NCBI GenBank assembly: GCA_000759655.1
Contig: KN173929.1
Location: 16,018-25,196 of the forward strand
Direction: 5' to 3'
Origin: Acidicaldus organivorans
GTDB taxonomy: Bacteria; Pseudomonadota; Alphaproteobacteria; Acetobacterales; Acetobacteraceae
DNA: 9,179 nt
In this document: in pieces, positions 1 to 6,642 of the stretch
Layout: each line of letters begins with the position of its first letter
Position numbering within the stretch: position 1 is the stretch's first letter
Made by a program: the position numbers and the translations under genes
The notes under the pieces: model-generated
Database searches by the model: none
Seen by the model: the letters and a program-made list of their open reading frames with translations, nothing else
Told to the model about the DNA's origin: nothing

Positions 1-523
1 GGTCCAGAGGCGGCTTGCCGCCCTGCCGGAGGCGGTTCCGTTCCAGCCGGGAGCCCGAATTCCCTTGAGTGGCCGGATCTACGAAATCACCCACTGCCCC
101 GAGCGCCGCGGCGGGGTGTGGCTGGAAGAGGACCGGCTCTGCGTCAGCGGTGAGATCGCCTTTCTTCCCCGGAGGGTGCGGGCCTTCCTCGAGGAGCGGG
201 CGCTGCGGGAGCTCGGCGCGCTCGCCCGGGCCAAGGCGGCGCCCCTTGGGCTCATGCTGCGCGCAGTGAGCGTGCGCGATCCGAAAAGCCGCTGGGGAAG
301 CTGTTCGGCAGAAGGCAAGCTCAATTTTTCGTGGCGGCTGATCATGGCCCCGCCTTTCGTTCAGGACTACGTGGTGGCGCACGAGGTCGCCCATCTCCGG
401 CATATGAACCACGGCCGCCGTTTCTGGGCGCTGGTCGGGACCCTCACCCCCCATCGCGCCGCGGCCCGTGCCTGGCTCGCCCGTCACGGCAACGCTCTGC
501 TGCGGATCGGGCTTTCGGGCTGA
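1..523 (+). CDS. YgjP-like (DUF45) M48-type zinc metallopeptidase, 3' part of gene
   Basis: This is the C-terminal 173 residues or so of a YgjP/DUF45 zinc metallopeptidase; the frame is open to the left edge (first full codon at 2), so the gene starts outside the window. The metal site is HEVAH, encoded at 380-394, with a third histidine at 410-412 (HExxH-x5-H) followed by the family's RRFW. Upstream of it lies the conserved SRWGSCS segment (about 290-310), then FSWRLIMAPP. A TTG at 65 could be read as a start, but the residues before it (LAALPEAVPFQPGARIPL) match the usual linker before the catalytic half in this family, so I reject it. Full-length members are about 220-250 residues, so roughly a quarter is missing. 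The family is a predicted peptidase related to SprT; its physiological substrate is poorly known. No gene lies close enough downstream to suggest an operon. Confidence 0.85.
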   Translation, partial: VQRRLAALPEAVPFQPGARIPLSGRIYEITHCPERRGGVWLEEDRLCVSGEIAFLPRRVRAFLEERALRELGALARAKAAPLGLMLRAVSVRDPKSRWGSCSAEGKLNFSWRLIMAPPFVQDYVVAHEVAHLRHMNHGRRFWALVGTLTPHRAAARAWLARHGNALLRIGLSG

Positions 524-593
524 ACGCCTCCCGGATCGAAATAGTCCCCGGGCGCCCTCCTTTCACCTTTTCGTCAATCTCTCCTCAGAGCTG

Positions 594-626
594 GTCTCTT
601 GTCAGAGGTAGTCTCTTGTCAGAGGT
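594..626. repeat. Tandem 16-bp direct repeat upstream of the oxidoreductase gene
   Basis: The 16-mer GTCTCTTGTCAGAGGT occurs at 594-609 and again, identically, at 611-626, separated by one A, giving a 17-bp period. Each copy contains CTCT-TGTC-AGAG, a small dyad, and a TTGTCA resembling a -35 hexamer. The pair ends 85 bp before the ATG at 712. It could be a regulator's operator or a small duplication; which one is not decided by this sequence. Confidence 0.8.
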
Positions 627-645
627 GGGATTTCGCGCCCACATC

Positions 646-655
646 TCTCGCGAGA
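646..655. promoter_or_regulatory. 10-bp perfect palindrome (possible operator half of the leader)
   Basis: TCTCGCGAGA is a perfect palindrome, 20 bp after the tandem repeat and 56 bp before the oxidoreductase start. Its position in the untranslated leader suits a dimeric repressor site. No known consensus is assigned, and a 10-bp palindrome can arise by chance in GC-rich DNA. Confidence 0.3.
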
Positions 656-711
656 ATGGATCCCAAGGATTGGGGCGCCCGAACACGAAATCCCCCAGGG
701 AGGAAGTCCGC

Positions 712-1722
712 ATGAAGGCCGTCGTCTATACCCATGCCCGTCCGGTCGAGGCCGAGGACGCGCTGATCGATGCCGATCTGCCCGAACCCGTCCCCCATCG
801 CCATGACCTCCTCGTCGAGGTCAAGGCGATCGCCGTCAACCCGGTCGATGCCAAGCTCCGCCGCCATTCCGACCCGGTCGGCGAGCCGCGGGTGCTCGGC
901 TTCGATGCCGCCGGGATCGTGCGCGCCATCGGCCCCGAGGTGCGGCATTTCGGCGTCGGCGATGCGGTCTGGTTCGCAGGCTCGATCGACCGGCCGGGAA
1001 GCTACGCCGAGTTGACCCTGGTCGATGAGCGGATCGCGGCGCGCAAGCCGGCCTCGCTCTCCTTCGCCGAAGCCGCCGCCCTGCCGCTCACTGCGCTCAC
1101 CGCCTGGGAGATGCTGTTCGAGCGCTTCGGACTGGCCGAGGGGGGCGGCGCGGGGAAGTCGCTGCTCGTCATCGGCGGAGCGGGCGGGGTGGGGACGATG
1201 GCGCTCCAGCTCGCCCGGGCGCTCACCGGGCTTCGCATCATCGCCACCGCGAGCCGTCCCGAAAGCCGCGACTGGTGTGCCTCGTTCGGAGCGCACGAGC
1301 TGATCGACCACCACGCCGACATGGTGGCGGCACTGCGTGGTCTCGGGCTGAAGGGCGCAGACTACGTCTTCGTCACCCGCGACTCCGACCGCCACTGGCC
1401 CGCCATCCCCCGCCTCGTCGCCCCCTTCGGACATGTCGGCCTGATCGACGATCCCGCCCCGATCGACGTTCGCGAACTCAAGCCGAAATCGGCCTCGCTG
1501 CACTGGGAGGCGGTTTTCACCCGCCCGCTCCTCGGCACCCCCGACATGATCGCCCAGCACGTCATCCTCGAACGGCTCGCCGATCTCGTCGATGAGGGGC
1601 GGATCCGCACCACGCTCCGCCACCATCTCGGCCCTATCAACGCGGCAAACCTGATCCGCGCCCATCGCATGATCGAAAGCGGCCACACCCATGGTAAGAT
1701 TGTGCTCGAAGGGTTCGCCTGA
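712..1722 (+). CDS. Zinc-type alcohol dehydrogenase-like protein / NADPH:quinone oxidoreductase (MDR superfamily)
   Basis: A 336-residue cytosolic medium-chain dehydrogenase/reductase of the 'zinc-binding alcohol dehydrogenase family protein' type. The N-terminal GroES-like half carries NPVDAKLR (residues 43-50) and VLGFDAAG (61-68), as in quinone oxidoreductases. The Rossmann half has GGAGGVG (155-161) followed by TMALQLAR. The SRP segment after the second strand (181-183) suits NADPH, which is inference. Despite the family name I see no cysteine/histidine catalytic zinc set and no four-cysteine structural zinc lobe, so reduction of quinones or activated enones is more likely than zinc-dependent alcohol oxidation. 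The start is the ATG at 712 with AGGGAGG at 697-703. The open frame extends upstream to about 331, but that stretch overlaps the metallopeptidase gene out of frame and is not conserved-looking. The gene stands alone, with its own leader and a hairpin after it. The substrate is unknown. Confidence 0.88.
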   Translation: MKAVVYTHARPVEAEDALIDADLPEPVPHRHDLLVEVKAIAVNPVDAKLRRHSDPVGEPRVLGFDAAGIVRAIGPEVRHFGVGDAVWFAGSIDRPGSYAELTLVDERIAARKPASLSFAEAAALPLTALTAWEMLFERFGLAEGGGAGKSLLVIGGAGGVGTMALQLARALTGLRIIATASRPESRDWCASFGAHELIDHHADMVAALRGLGLKGADYVFVTRDSDRHWPAIPRLVAPFGHVGLIDDPAPIDVRELKPKSASLHWEAVFTRPLLGTPDMIAQHVILERLADLVDEGRIRTTLRHHLGPINAANLIRAHRMIESGHTHGKIVLEGFA

Positions 1723-1752
1723 AGGCGTCTGGCCCGGAGAGGGGAAGCGAGA

Positions 1753-1793
1753 CCCCTCGCTCGTGTGAAAGCGGGAGAGGGGCGGTTGATTTT
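1753..1793 (+). terminator. Hairpin plus T-rich tract, likely terminator of the oxidoreductase gene
   Basis: 1753-1763 pairs with 1772-1782: CCCCTC with GAGGGG, then one G/A mismatch, then four pairs including one T-G wobble, closing an 8-nt loop. TTGATTTT at 1786-1793 follows after three bases, which resembles an intrinsic terminator, though the T tract is interrupted and offset. It begins 31 nt after the oxidoreductase stop codon. An alternative stem using GAGGGG at 1739-1744 would compete with it. Confidence 0.45.
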
Positions 1794-1816
1794 CGGGGAA
1801 AGCTTCCCCATATAGC
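1786..1816 (+). promoter_or_regulatory. Candidate rpoZ promoter with internal hairpin
   Basis: TTGATT at 1786-1791 and CATATA at 1809-1814 (17-bp spacing; TATAGC at 1811 is an alternative) form a weak sigma-70-like pair about 30 bp before the rpoZ ATG. Between them is GGGGAA-AGC-TTCCCC (1795-1809), a 6-bp inverted repeat centred in the spacer. The match to consensus is modest; the case rests mainly on position and on this being one of the more AT-rich stretches before rpoZ. Confidence 0.3.
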
Positions 1817-1843
1817 GCACTCGCTCAAAGGGAGTGGTGAGGT

Positions 1844-2254
1844 ATGGCGCGCGTTACGGTCGAAGACTGCATCCAACGGGTTCCCAACCGCTTCGAACTC
1901 GTCCTGCTCGCGGCGCAGCGGGCCCGCGCCCTGAATGCGGGCGAAGAACCCACCCTCGATCGCGACAACGACAAGAACCCGATCATCGCGCTGCGCGAGA
2001 TCGCCGAGGCGACGATCGATCTCAAGCGGCTCGAGAATGATCTCATCCGCTCGCTGGTGCGGGTGCCGGAGCCCGAGGAGCCGAAAGAGGATCAGGTCAA
2101 CGACATCGTGCCGACCGACCAGAACATTTTCGGCATGCACGACGTCTCGCCCGAGGAAGAGGCCGCCGTGGCCGCCTCCGAACTCGACGAGCTCTCCCCC
2201 GACGACCTCACCGCAGCGATCGAAGCCGAGCTTTCCGGCCAGCAGGACCGCTGA
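1844..2254 (+). CDS. rpoZ: DNA-directed RNA polymerase omega subunit
   Basis: Omega is the small RNA polymerase subunit that helps fold and hold beta-prime, and in many bacteria forms one of the (p)ppGpp binding sites. The N-terminus [27 protein letters not shown] and the [16 protein letters not shown] segment (residues about 39-54) are diagnostic. At 136 residues it is well beyond the roughly 90 of E. coli omega. The extra part, from about residue 75, is a strongly acidic tail rich in Glu/Asp and Pro, as seen in alphaproteobacterial omegas. The ATG at 1844 has GGAG at 1831-1834. The stringent-response enzyme gene follows after 166 bp, the common rpoZ-rsh pairing, which places the alarmone enzyme next to a subunit of its target. 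Confidence 0.97.
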   Translation: MARVTVEDCIQRVPNRFELVLLAAQRARALNAGEEPTLDRDNDKNPIIALREIAEATIDLKRLENDLIRSLVRVPEPEEPKEDQVNDIVPTDQNIFGMHDVSPEEEAAVAASELDELSPDDLTAAIEAELSGQQDR

Positions 2255-2259
2255 AACAC

Positions 2260-2287
2260 CGCCCCTCCAGACGCTTGCGGGGGAGCG
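2260..2287 (+). terminator. Weak hairpin after rpoZ (attenuator or processing site)
   Basis: CGCCCCTCC (2260-2268) pairs with GGGGGAGCG (2279-2287) with one mismatch and one wobble, enclosing a 10-nt loop, starting 6 nt after the rpoZ stop. No T tract follows, so it is a poor intrinsic terminator. It may stabilise the rpoZ 3' end or reduce read-through into rsh. Confidence 0.25.
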
Positions 2288-2339
2288 CGTATCCGGGGCG
2301 CTTGCCGGCGGCAGGGTGCGGCAAATCGCGTCAAACGTC

Positions 2340-2371
2340 TTGCTTTGCCTCTCGATTGGCCCAATTAATTG
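2340..2371 (+). promoter_or_regulatory. AT-rich candidate promoter/operator before rsh
   Basis: TTGCTT at 2340-2345 lies 17 bp before AATTAA at 2363-2368. The second box is part of the perfect 10-bp palindrome CAATTAATTG (2362-2371), conspicuous because the surroundings are very GC-rich. The hexamer matches are weak, so an rsh promoter or a repressor site is only a suggestion. The rest of the 166-bp gap shows nothing else beyond the hairpin just after rpoZ. Confidence 0.25.
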
Positions 2372-2420
2372 AAGAGCGGCTTCCCGCTGGAGGGGAGGGC
2401 GCTCTCGCGGAACGAGGGGC

Positions 2421-4700
2421 ATGAGAGGACAGGGCGGACGGGATCTCGCAGCGGAAGGGTGGCGATTGCCGGAGGGCCTAGCGCGCGGCAGTCTGAGCCT
2501 CGCGGGGGGAAGCGGGCGCACCCCGAGCGGGCTCGATGCCCTGCTCGCCCAGGTTGCCACCTACGATCCCAAAGCGCCGCGCGAGCGGATCATCGCCGCC
2601 TATGAGCTCGCGGCGCGGGCGCATGCCGGGCAGTTCCGTGACAACGGCGATCCCTACATCACCCATCCGCTGGCCGTCGCCCTCATCCTCGCCGGCTACA
2701 AGCTCGATGCGGCGAGCCTGATCACCGCTCTCCTCCATGACGTGATCGAGGATACCTCGGTTACGCTTCCCGACATCCACCGCGAGTTCGGGGCCGACAT
2801 CGCCGGGCTGATCGACGGGGTGACCAAGCTCACCCGGCTCGAGCTCCAGTCCGACCGCACCAAGCAGGCAGAGAATTTCCGCAAGCTGGTGCTGGCGATG
2901 AGCCGCGATATCCGCGTCCTCCTCGTCAAGCTCGCCGACCGGCTGCACAACATGCGCACCCTCTCCTTCATCCGCGAGCCGGAGCGGCGCAAGCGCATCG
3001 CGCGCGAGACGATGGAGATCTATGCCCCGCTCGCCGAGCGGATCGGCATGGAGAAGATCAAGACCGAGCTCCAGACCCGCGCTTTTGCCGAACTCGAGCC
3101 CGAGGCCTATGAGACGATCATGGCCCGCCTCAATTTCCTGCGCGGGCAGGGGGCGGACGTCATTGACGAGATCAAGGCCGAGCTCCGCGCCGTCTGCGAA
3201 CAGGCCGGGGTGACGGTGATCGAGGTGACGGGGCGGGAAAAATCCCCCTACTCGATCTGGGAGAAGATGCAGCGGCGCAAGGTGAGCTTCGAGCAGCTCT
3301 CCGACATCATGGCCTTCCGCATCATCGTGCCCACGCGCGAGCAATGCTACGCCGCGCTCGGCGCGGTGCACGCCGCCTATCCGGTGATCGCCGGACGTTT
3401 CAAGGACTATATCTCCACGCCCAAGCCCAATTTCTACCAGAGCCTGCACACCGGGGTGACGCTACGCGAGCCGCGCAATCAAAAAATCGAGATCCAGATC
3501 CGCACCCCGGAAATGCACGAGATCGCCGAGAACGGCGTGGCCGCGCACTGGACCTACAAGGACCCCTCGGCCGAGCCCAAGAGCCTGCGCGAGCTCCAGC
3601 AGTTCCGCTGGGTGCAGGATCTGCTCGAGATCCTCGAAAATTCGCAGGCTCCCGACGAATTCCTCGAGAACACCAAGCTCGAGCTCTACGAGGACCAGGT
3701 CTTCTGCTTCACCCCCAAGGGCGAACTGATCGCGTTGCCGCGCGGCGCGACGCCAATCGATTTCGCCTACGCGGTGCACAGCCAGATCGGTGACACCTGC
3801 GTCGGCGCCAAGGTCAACGGGCGTCTCGTTCCCTTGCGCTATCAGCTGCAGAACGGGGATCAGGTCGAGATCCTCACCGCGCGCGGCGGCACGCCTTCGC
3901 CGCAATGGGAGCGCTTCTGCGTCCCCGGCAAGGCGCGCGCCCGCTTCCGCCGCTTCGTCCACCAGCAGCTCCGCCAGCAGCAGCGCGACGAGGGCCATGC
4001 CATGCTCGCCCGCGCCTTCCGCAAGGAAGGGGTGGATGGCAGCGAGAAAGTGCTCGAAGGGGTGCTGAAGACGCTCAAACAGGCGAGCCTCGAGGATCTC
4101 TACATCGCGGTGGGCTCGGGCGCGATCGGGCCCAAGGAGGTGGTGCACGCCGCCTATCCCGAGCTCCGCCGCACCGCCCAGCCGCCGCGCCTCGCCCCCG
4201 GCCTCGTCGCCTACGGCAACAAGAAGAGCGACAAGAATACCAAAGGCCTGGCGGTCAAAGGGGTGATCGCCGGAATGACGGTGACCTATGCCGGATGCTG
4301 TCATCCGCTGCCGGGTGATCCGATCGTCGGCATCGTCACCACCGGCAAGGGCGTGACCATCCACACCCGCACCTGCGCCACGCTGGATTCGTTCGCCAAC
4401 ACCCCTGAGCGGTTCATCGACGTCGAGTGGGACTACGACCAGATCAACCGCGAGCAGGCCAAGCATATCGGAAGACTGAGCCTGATCGCCGGCAACGAGC
4501 CCAAGGTCCTGGCCGATATCGCCACCACGGTGGCCAAACACGAAGGCGCGATCAACAATCTGCGCATCGTCCACCGCCAGCAGGATTTCTGCGAGATCCT
4601 GCTCGATCTCGAGGTTCGCGATCTCCGCCACCTTTCGCACCTCATCGCGGGCCTGCGCGCCACCTCCGGCGTCTCCGAAGTCGAACGCGCACGCGGCTGA
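2421..4700 (+). CDS. rsh: Bifunctional (p)ppGpp synthetase/hydrolase, RelA/SpoT homologue
   Basis: This cytosolic enzyme makes and degrades the alarmone (p)ppGpp. Read from the ATG at 2421 it has 759 residues. The HD hydrolase domain is complete: THP (H82), LLHD (H106, D107), the VIED pair (E110, D111) and LADRLHN (D173). The synthetase domain is also complete: [10 protein letters not shown] (271-280), D295, Y339 and E357 in IEIQIRT. A TGS domain follows at about 425-487, then the [11 protein letters not shown] conserved-cysteine region (624-633) and a C-terminal ACT domain (about 683-757). Both catalytic sites look intact, so it is probably the single long Rsh of the genome. The start is uncertain: family similarity begins near residue 38, the ATG at 2421 has GAGGGG only one base away, and a TTG at 2466 has GGAAGGG with a 6-nt spacer. 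acpS follows after 10 nt. Confidence 0.97.
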   Translation: MRGQGGRDLAAEGWRLPEGLARGSLSLAGGSGRTPSGLDALLAQVATYDPKAPRERIIAAYELAARAHAGQFRDNGDPYITHPLAVALILAGYKLDAASLITALLHDVIEDTSVTLPDIHREFGADIAGLIDGVTKLTRLELQSDRTKQAENFRKLVLAMSRDIRVLLVKLADRLHNMRTLSFIREPERRKRIARETMEIYAPLAERIGMEKIKTELQTRAFAELEPEAYETIMARLNFLRGQGADVIDEIKAELRAVCEQAGVTVIEVTGREKSPYSIWEKMQRRKVSFEQLSDIMAFRIIVPTREQCYAALGAVHAAYPVIAGRFKDYISTPKPNFYQSLHTGVTLREPRNQKIEIQIRTPEMHEIAENGVAAHWTYKDPSAEPKSLRELQQFRWVQDLLEILENSQAPDEFLENTKLELYEDQVFCFTPKGELIALPRGATPIDFAYAVHSQIGDTCVGAKVNGRLVPLRYQLQNGDQVEILTARGGTPSPQWERFCVPGKARARFRRFVHQQLRQQQRDEGHAMLARAFRKEGVDGSEKVLEGVLKTLKQASLEDLYIAVGSGAIGPKEVVHAAYPELRRTAQPPRLAPGLVAYGNKKSDKNTKGLAVKGVIAGMTVTYAGCCHPLPGDPIVGIVTTGKGVTIHTRTCATLDSFANTPERFIDVEWDYDQINREQAKHIGRLSLIAGNEPKVLADIATTVAKHEGAINNLRIVHRQQDFCEILLDLEVRDLRHLSHLIAGLRATSGVSEVERARG

Positions 4701-4710
4701 AAGTCGGCGG

Positions 4711-5136
4711 ATGATGATCCTCGGAATTGGGGCCGATCTCTGCGACATCCGCCGCATCGAAAGGACGCTGGCCCGGTTCGGGGAACGTTTCGAGCAGCGC
4801 GTCTTCACCGCCGAAGAGCGCGCCCTTGCCGCGCGGCGCGGGGAGGGGCAAAAAGCCGCCACCCTGGCCAAGCGCTTCGCCGCCAAGGAAGCCTGCGCCA
4901 AGGCGCTCGGCACCGGGTTCCGCGCGGGGGTGTTCATGGCCGATCTCGGCGTGGCCAAGCTTCCCAGCGGGCAGCCGGTGATGCGGCTCACCGGCGGGGC
5001 GCTGCGGAGGCTCGCGGCGATGACACCTCCCGGAATGACCGCCCGGGTGCTGCTGACCATGACCGATGAGTACCCTTATGCGTTCGCCCAGGCGATGATC
5101 GTGGCCTCGCCGCTCGCGGCCGGTGAAGAGAAGTGA
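4711..5136 (+). CDS. acpS: Holo-[acyl-carrier-protein] synthase
   Basis: AcpS transfers 4'-phosphopantetheine from CoA to a serine of apo-acyl carrier protein, switching on fatty-acid and lipid synthesis. The family signature is clear: [13 protein letters not shown] at residues 5-17 with the metal-binding D9, and [15 protein letters not shown] at 55-69 with E60. The length of 141 residues is normal. Two consecutive ATGs (4711, 4714) could start it; GGCGG at 4706-4710 is a weak ribosome site either way, which fits translational coupling to rsh ten nt upstream. lepB starts 13 nt after the stop. AcpS in front of lepB-rnc-era is a standard alphaproteobacterial arrangement. Confidence 0.96.
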   Translation: MMILGIGADLCDIRRIERTLARFGERFEQRVFTAEERALAARRGEGQKAATLAKRFAAKEACAKALGTGFRAGVFMADLGVAKLPSGQPVMRLTGGALRRLAAMTPPGMTARVLLTMTDEYPYAFAQAMIVASPLAAGEEK

Positions 5137-5149
5137 AGGATCGCGGTTG

Positions 5150-5959
5150 ATGGATTGGAAGACGTCGAAACGGAGCCCCGAGCGCACCCCAGCCAACCCC
5201 GCCAAGAAGGCGGCCCCGCCGCTCCCCGAGGCCAAACCCGCCACCTTGCTCGAAAACGTCAAGACGGTCATCTACGCGGCGCTGATCGCGATCGCCATCC
5301 GCACCTTCGCCTTCGAGCCCTTCAACATCCCGTCAGGCTCGATGATCCCCACCTTGCTCGTCGGCGATTATCTCTTCGTCTCCAAATACAGCTACGGCTA
5401 TTCGCGCTTTTCCTTCCCCTTCTCTCCGCCGCTCTTCTCGGGCCGCATCTTCGGGCGCCTGCCGCACCGGGGCGACGTCGTCGTCTTCAAGCTGCCCAAG
5501 GACAACAGCACCGACTACATCAAGCGCATCGTGGGGCTGCCCGGCGATCACATCCAGATGAAGGGGGGCGAACTCTACATCAATGGCGTTGAAGTGCCGC
5601 GCAAGCCGGACGGCACCTATACGGTGCGCGAAGACGGGACCGAAATGGTGTTGCGGCGCTATCTCGAAACGCTGCCCGGCGGGGTGACCCATCCCATCCT
5701 CAAGGCCTCCGATGACGGCCCGCTCGACAATACCCAGGAATATGTCGTTCCGGATGGCTACGTGTTCGCCATGGGCGACAATCGCGACAACAGCCTCGAC
5801 AGCCGGGTGATGAGCGCGGTTGGGTTCATCCCGGTGGAAAATCTGGTGGGCCGCGCCCAGTTCATCTTTTTCTCGATCGACTCCTTCGCTCCGTGGTGGG
5901 AATTCTGGGAATGGCCCTTCGAGATCCGCTGGAGCCGCCTCTTCCACAGCATCTCATGA
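5150..5959 (+). CDS. lepB: Signal peptidase I
   Basis: LepB is an inner-membrane serine protease that removes signal peptides from Sec- and Tat-exported proteins at the periplasmic face. The protein has 269 residues: a cytoplasmic N-terminus rich in Lys/Pro/Ala (1-35), one hydrophobic segment (about 37-53), then FNIPSGSMIPTL with the catalytic S64, and YIKRIVGLPGD with the general-base K125. Box E, MGDNRDNSLDSR (208-219), is present, so all catalytic motifs are intact. A single N-terminal membrane segment contrasts with the two of E. coli. The ATG at 5150 is chosen because GAAGGA at 5135-5140 sits 9 nt before it; an upstream GTG at 5123 lies inside acpS and adds nine unsupported residues. The stop overlaps the rnc start (ATGA at 5956-5959). 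Confidence 0.96.
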   Translation: MDWKTSKRSPERTPANPAKKAAPPLPEAKPATLLENVKTVIYAALIAIAIRTFAFEPFNIPSGSMIPTLLVGDYLFVSKYSYGYSRFSFPFSPPLFSGRIFGRLPHRGDVVVFKLPKDNSTDYIKRIVGLPGDHIQMKGGELYINGVEVPRKPDGTYTVREDGTEMVLRRYLETLPGGVTHPILKASDDGPLDNTQEYVVPDGYVFAMGDNRDNSLDSRVMSAVGFIPVENLVGRAQFIFFSIDSFAPWWEFWEWPFEIRWSRLFHSIS

Positions 5960-6642
5960 GAGAAGGCAGCACCTCATCCGAAATTTTCCAGGACCGGCTC
6001 GGCCATCGTTTCCTCAAGCCGGCGCTTCTCGAAGAAGCCCTGACCCACCGTTCCGCCCTCGGCCGCAAGGCCAAGGAATTCTCCAACGAACGCCTCGAGT
6101 TTGTGGGCGATCGCGTGCTCGGCCTCCTCGTCGCCGAGTGGCTGATCGAGCGTTTCCCGCGTGAACACGAAGGAAATTTGGGCCGGAGGCTCGCCCACCT
6201 CGTCTCCCGCGACACGCTCGCCAGAATCGCACGTGATCTCGGCCTCGCCGGCGTGCTCCGCGTCTCTCCCCAGGATGCGCGGGCCGGCGTCCTTGAGAGG
6301 GCCAACGTGCTCGCCGATGGTCTGGAAGCGGTCATCGGAGCAATCTACCTCGATGCGGGGATCGAGGCGGCGCGGCGCGTGGTGCGCACCCTGTTCGCGC
6401 CCTTCATGGAAGCCCAGATCACGCCGCCCAAGGATCCCAAGACGGCCCTCCAAGAATGGGCCCAGGGACGCGGCTTCGCTCTTCCCGTCTATCGCCTCGT
6501 CCATCAGGAAGGCCCCTCGCATGCGCCGGTTTTCGAGATCGAGGTGATGGTCGGCGAGGCAAGCGGGCGCGGCCGGGCGGGCAGCAAACAGGCGGCCGAG
6601 CAGGACGCCGCCGCCGATCTCTTGAGAAGGCTGAAACCATGA
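5956..6642 (+). CDS. rnc: Ribonuclease III
   Basis: RNase III cleaves double-stranded RNA, including rRNA precursors and structured mRNAs. The 228-residue protein has the usual two parts. The nuclease domain contains the signature NERLEFVGD (44-52) with E45, E48 and D52, plus E72 and the ADGLEAVIGAIY segment with D121 and E124; these match the E. coli acidic residues E38, E41, D45, E65, D114 and E117. A double-stranded RNA-binding domain (about 157-226) ends with GRAGSKQAAEQDAAADLL. The start at 5956 overlaps the lepB stop by 4 nt and gives a normal N-terminus. An in-frame ATG at 5893 would add 21 residues from within lepB and is unlikely. No clear ribosome site precedes 5956, so translation probably depends on lepB. 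The stop overlaps the era start. Confidence 0.97.
   Translation: MREGSTSSEIFQDRLGHRFLKPALLEEALTHRSALGRKAKEFSNERLEFVGDRVLGLLVAEWLIERFPREHEGNLGRRLAHLVSRDTLARIARDLGLAGVLRVSPQDARAGVLERANVLADGLEAVIGAIYLDAGIEAARRVVRTLFAPFMEAQITPPKDPKTALQEWAQGRGFALPVYRLVHQEGPSHAPVFEIEVMVGEASGRGRAGSKQAAEQDAAADLLRRLKP

Noticed and set aside
65..523. Metallopeptidase gene beginning at TTG 65
   Set aside because: The frame is open to the window edge and the upstream residues match the family, so this is an internal Leu codon.
331..711. N-terminal extension of the oxidoreductase from an ATG at 331
   Set aside because: It would overlap the metallopeptidase gene in another frame, has no family similarity, and the ATG at 712 has a good ribosome site.
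619..1692. Long antisense open frame opposite the oxidoreductase gene (357 codons)
   Set aside because: It mirrors a real gene in GC-rich DNA, has low-complexity Gly/Asp/Arg-rich translation and no family resemblance.
2478..3449. Antisense open frame of 323 codons opposite the 5' half of rsh
   Set aside because: Shadow of the HD and synthetase domains; no independent coding evidence.
3462..5060. Antisense open frame of 532 codons opposite rsh and acpS
   Set aside because: It spans two well-recognised genes on the other strand, and its translation is compositionally skewed with no motif; it is a codon-bias shadow.
5123..5149. Upstream GTG start for lepB at 5123
   Set aside because: It lies within acpS and has no better ribosome site; GAAGGA is correctly spaced for ATG 5150.
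5893..5955. Upstream start for rnc at ATG 5893
   Set aside because: It lies inside lepB, adds 21 residues not typical of RNase III, and the ATGA overlap start at 5956 gives the normal length.
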